From: JAPPHA01 sp963662815
GTDB taxonomy: Bacteria > Pseudomonadota > Alphaproteobacteria > Rhodobacterales > Rhodobacteraceae
Assembly (NCBI GenBank): GCA_963662815.2
Contig: CAXXWA010000020.1
Location: 372,001-436,000, forward strand
Length of the DNA: 64,000 nt
Reading direction: 5' to 3'
Shown: in pieces, positions 61,154 through 64,000 of the stretch
How positions within the stretch are numbered: position 1 is the stretch's first letter
Layout of the letters: each line of letters starts with the position of its first letter
Program-made: the position numbers and the translations under genes
Notes under the pieces: generated by a model
Told to the model about the DNA's origin: nothing
Databases searched by the model: none
Seen by the model: the letters and a program-made list of their open reading frames with translations, nothing else

Positions 61154-63924
61154 TTAGGGAGCGACAGTCTTCCGGGCATGAGCGAGAAGCCCGTCAGCCC
61201 GCGCGAGCGCGGAAACCTGACCAGCATCGGCCGGCCCGGCGCCATCGTCATCGGGCGACAAGTCGCAAATCGAAAGCGCCTGATACCGGATGCTGGCCGG
61301 CAAGGCGCCGTCCCTGCCCAGCCGCTCGCACATATCCACCAGTGTTTCTTCCGCAGCGCCTGGTTCCGGCGGCGTCATTGCGGAAAGCGCGCGGATGCAG
61401 TTCTCGGCGATTTCGCCGGCCTTGGCTTCGGCTTCGGCGACAAATCCGCCGTTGGCGAGGAGAGTCGTCATCTTCTGCAGATGCTCCGCCTTGGCGAGGA
61501 ACGAGCGTGCTTCCTCCAGGCGGCGCGCCGCCAAGTCGTCCCGGCGCTCTTCGCGCGCGAAGAGAGTGCGGTCTGGTTTGGCCAGGAACGTCAACTGCCC
61601 GGCGGCCTCGAGCCTGCGAACCGCCTCGTAGCCTTCCCGGCTGATGAATTGAACGCTCGGGCTTCCGGAGTCGTCGGGCGGTTCGATCATTTCGGAGTCT
61701 ACCGTCCCTTCAAGAATGACCAGCAGGATTTCCGAGCCGTCCGGAGACTTCAGCACTTCGATCCTGTCCAAGCCGCTTCCAAACCTTTCCTGCAGGGAAA
61801 CGGCTGTCGCCTCCATGGGGTCGACCGAAGCTTCTTCGACGTCCTGTGCCATGACCTTTTGCAGGCGTTCTATGAATGCCGCCCTTCCTGTACGGAAATC
61901 GACCCGCTGCCCGTCCTTCCGGCCGTCGAGAACCGCATCGGCCAGCGCCTGCTTGTCCTCGAGCAGGGAAAGCATCCTGTGTTCGATGCTGTTGCGCGTC
62001 ACGAAGTTCAGGACATTGACTGGCCTGGTCTGATGCTTCCTCCAGGCTCGCGCGATCCTCTGTTCTAGCTTCGCCGGATTCCACGGCAGATCCAGATTGA
62101 CGACGACGCTGGCGATCTGAAGGTTCAGCCCGGTGCCGCCGCTCTCGGAAGAGAGGAAGAGCCGGCATCCGGGATCGCGCTTGAACCGCGTGATTTCGGC
62201 GCGTCGCCGATCCTGCGGAACCGAACCCGTGTGCCATGCGTGATCGATGTCCATTTCGTTCAGGCGTCCGCGAACCAGTTCAAGCATTCGGACCCACTCC
62301 GAAAACACCAGGATCTTCCGATCCGGATCATCCATCAGCTCGTCGAGTACGCGTTCGAGTTCATCGAGCTTGGGACAGTCGCGGACTTCGGAATCGAGAA
62401 TGAAGGGGGTATCGCAGGTCATTCGCATGCGCGCGAGGGCAGCCTGCATGTACTTGAACTCGTCCGCCGTCAGCGGTCTCTTGGCCGCGATGTGAGCCCA
62501 CCGCCGGGCAATTCGCTCGTGATCCTCGTATCGGATCCTCTGTTCATCGGTCATGTCGAGAAAATAGGTATTGAACGTGCGGCCAGGCAGCTGACTCTCG
62601 ACCTCGTCCTTGCGCCTGCGAAGCATGACCGGCTGGATCTTCCCGGAGAGCTTGTCGAGGTTCCGGACGCCGACCGGTCGTCCCCGCTCGTCGAGGTCGT
62701 AGTAGTCCCGATTGAACCGGAAGAGCGGGCCGAGCAACCCGGGTTCCAGGAACTGGACGATCGAATACAGTTCGTCGATCCTGTTCTCGATCGGAGTTCC
62801 GGTCAAAACGAACGCGAAGCGGCTGCGCAGACGCTTCACTGCGGAGGCGGTTTTCGTGCGCCAGTTCTTGATGCGCTGGGCCTCGTCGAGGATCACGACG
62901 TCCGGCGCCAGGTGCTCTTGAATCTGGTCGAGGTCCGAAAGGATCTGTTCGTAATTCACGATGGTAAAGAACGACGGTTCCTTGTAGCGGGCGGCGCGAG
63001 CCTCCCAAGGACCCGAGACGATGCTGAAATCGAGGTCCGTCGCTGCCTCGATCTGCTCCTTCCATTCCGTCTTCAACGAAACTGGACATACGACCAGCAC
63101 CCGTTCGACGGCGCCGAGTTCGCGCAGCAGGACACAGGCGGCGAGGCCCTGAACGGTCTTCCCGAGGCCCATGTCGTCTGCCAGCATCGCCCGCTCGCCG
63201 AACGCCAGGTGAAGCATTCCCTCGCGTTGATATGGATAGAGGGGAACCTCAGCACATCGATCGATCGCTTGCCCGCCTCGACGTCCGACAGGAAACTTTC
63301 CCGGCGACGCAGCCGTTCATCCCTTCCTGTCTGTTCATCCACCCAGCGATCGAGGAGCATCGAAACCCTCACTCTGTCTGGATGAAGATCGCCGAGGGAA
63401 CGGACCGCCTCCAGCGCTTCGATCGACGGCCTGTTCCTCAGCTGGTCGGCTGCGGCCTCGAATTCCGGCCAGGGCTCATCCCCGGAGGAGGCGGGAGGAA
63501 CGCGAATCGCCAGTCCGCGCTGACCGCCTGCGGAGACGTGAACTTCGATTCGCGGGCTTCCGGCCGCCTTGCCCTCGTTGTAGGCGCGACGGTCGGCTTT
63601 CTTCAATCTGTGCTTGACCGCTTCGATGTGCTTGCAGGTTCCGAGGCGGTTGTTCCAGAAGTCGTGGCAGTTGCAGGAATTCGCGAGCTTTCCGAGGTCT
63701 CTGATCTCGACGCCGTAACTGTTCCCGCTTGATGATTCGACTCGGAATTCGCCGAAGATCGGCCGTTCCGAATCGAGCGCTTCAATCGAGAATTCCTCGG
63801 TCTGCCCCCGCCAGACCCGCCGCTTTATCTCTTCGGCGTCGCTGGTGCTCCAGCCCAGGAACTTGGGGACATCCGATGAACCGGATCGATCGCGTTTCCG
63901 ACTTCGCCTCCCTGCGTCTGCCAT
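61154..63924 (-). CDS. SWIM-zinc-finger SNF2-family helicase, frameshifted
   Basis: ATG 63924 (MADAGRRSRKRDRS) has AAGGA 8 nt upstream. The N-terminal part has a SWIM finger: NSCNCHDFWNNRLGTCKHIE (C-x-C...C-x-H). The SNF2 motor follows: ADDMGLGKTVQGLA (Walker A), VILDEAQRIKNW (DEAQ box), TGTPIENRIDELYSIVQFLE, LRRRKDEV, LVFSEWVRM, SSESGGTGLNLQIA and QRIARAWRKHQTRPVNVLNF. Between them four G at 63241-63244 (plus strand) stand where five would keep the frame and restore FPLYPYQREGMLHLAFG. With that change about 923 residues result. A double-stranded DNA translocase. Partner genes are outside the window, so any defence role is unproven. Confidence 0.87.
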
Positions 63925-64000
63925 GAATTGGTTCCTTAACCTGTTTTTCCGCTGACCAGTCATCCGTCAACTGAATGCGCTTGACAGCATTGGGCCGGTC

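Noticed and set aside
1..64000. CRISPR arrays or ribosomal RNA genes
   Set aside because: No regularly spaced direct repeats and no rRNA-like conserved sequence were seen on either strand.

Overview
This window looks like the chromosome of an alphaproteobacterium of the Rhodobacterales (Roseobacter-like). Supporting signs are the GC-rich coding bias, the glyQ / small membrane-anchored protein / glyS / PPDK-like gene order, an unusually long (about 300-residue) FolB next to folP and glmM, an ilvC followed by paired DUF1127 proteins, a sterol-desaturase family protein of the type common in that order, and an edd-eda pair. The many decayed insertion sequences and toxin-antitoxin (TA) modules suggest a host-associated or metagenome-derived lineage, but that is inference.

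Region 1 (1-16.8 kb) is mostly core. It holds the 3' part of ureG, then carA, a UbiH-like flavin hydroxylase and ilvC with a strong terminator, followed by two DUF1127 genes. On the minus strand come folB-folP-glmM, a SleB-type cell wall hydrolase, a PPDK-like enzyme and glyQ-(small protein)-glyS. glmM is damaged: it has a perfect 198-bp in-frame tandem duplication and a 1-nt frameshift near its 3' end.

Region 2 (16.9-19.9 kb) is a junction of debris. It contains a haloacid-dehalogenase fragment fused to a LysR effector-domain fragment, a tRNA 3'-half, an IS66-family element with perfect 28-bp inverted repeats, and a truncated IS5-type transposase. Region 3 (20-30.8 kb) is core again: a TPP-dependent decarboxylase with trkH, folE, metZ, a 3-hydroxybutyrate dehydrogenase, a GST, edd-eda behind a GntR/LacI-type palindrome, and ychF.

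Region 4 (30.8-46.5 kb) is an accessory island broken up by trpA, lldD and a sterol desaturase. It carries a DUF433/PIN-like TA pair, a decayed BrnTA module, a RelA/SpoT-domain remnant, a decayed AbiE (type IV TA) pair, a Fic protein, and remnants of ISKra4, DUF4338 and TnpB elements. Its most interesting part is a minus-strand cluster with a predicted phosphorothioate-sensing HNH endonuclease, a GIY-YIG nuclease and a DndB-like DGQHR protein, with no DndACDE modification genes in view.

Region 5 (46.5-58.2 kb) looks like an osmolyte or amino-compound uptake and catabolism locus. One arm reads leftward (aminotransferase, DoeB-like M14 deacylase, GMC dehydrogenase). The other reads rightward (M24 hydrolase, EhuB-like binding protein, choline-sulfatase, two permeases, ATPase, GntR regulator). 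Region 6 (58.2-64 kb) has a divergent LysR/quinone-reductase pair and a frameshifted SWIM-SNF2 helicase. About 20 kb of core genes between glmM and ychF read without interruption. Single-base frameshifts cluster in the accessory regions and in a few isolated genes, so real decay and local consensus errors both remain possible.
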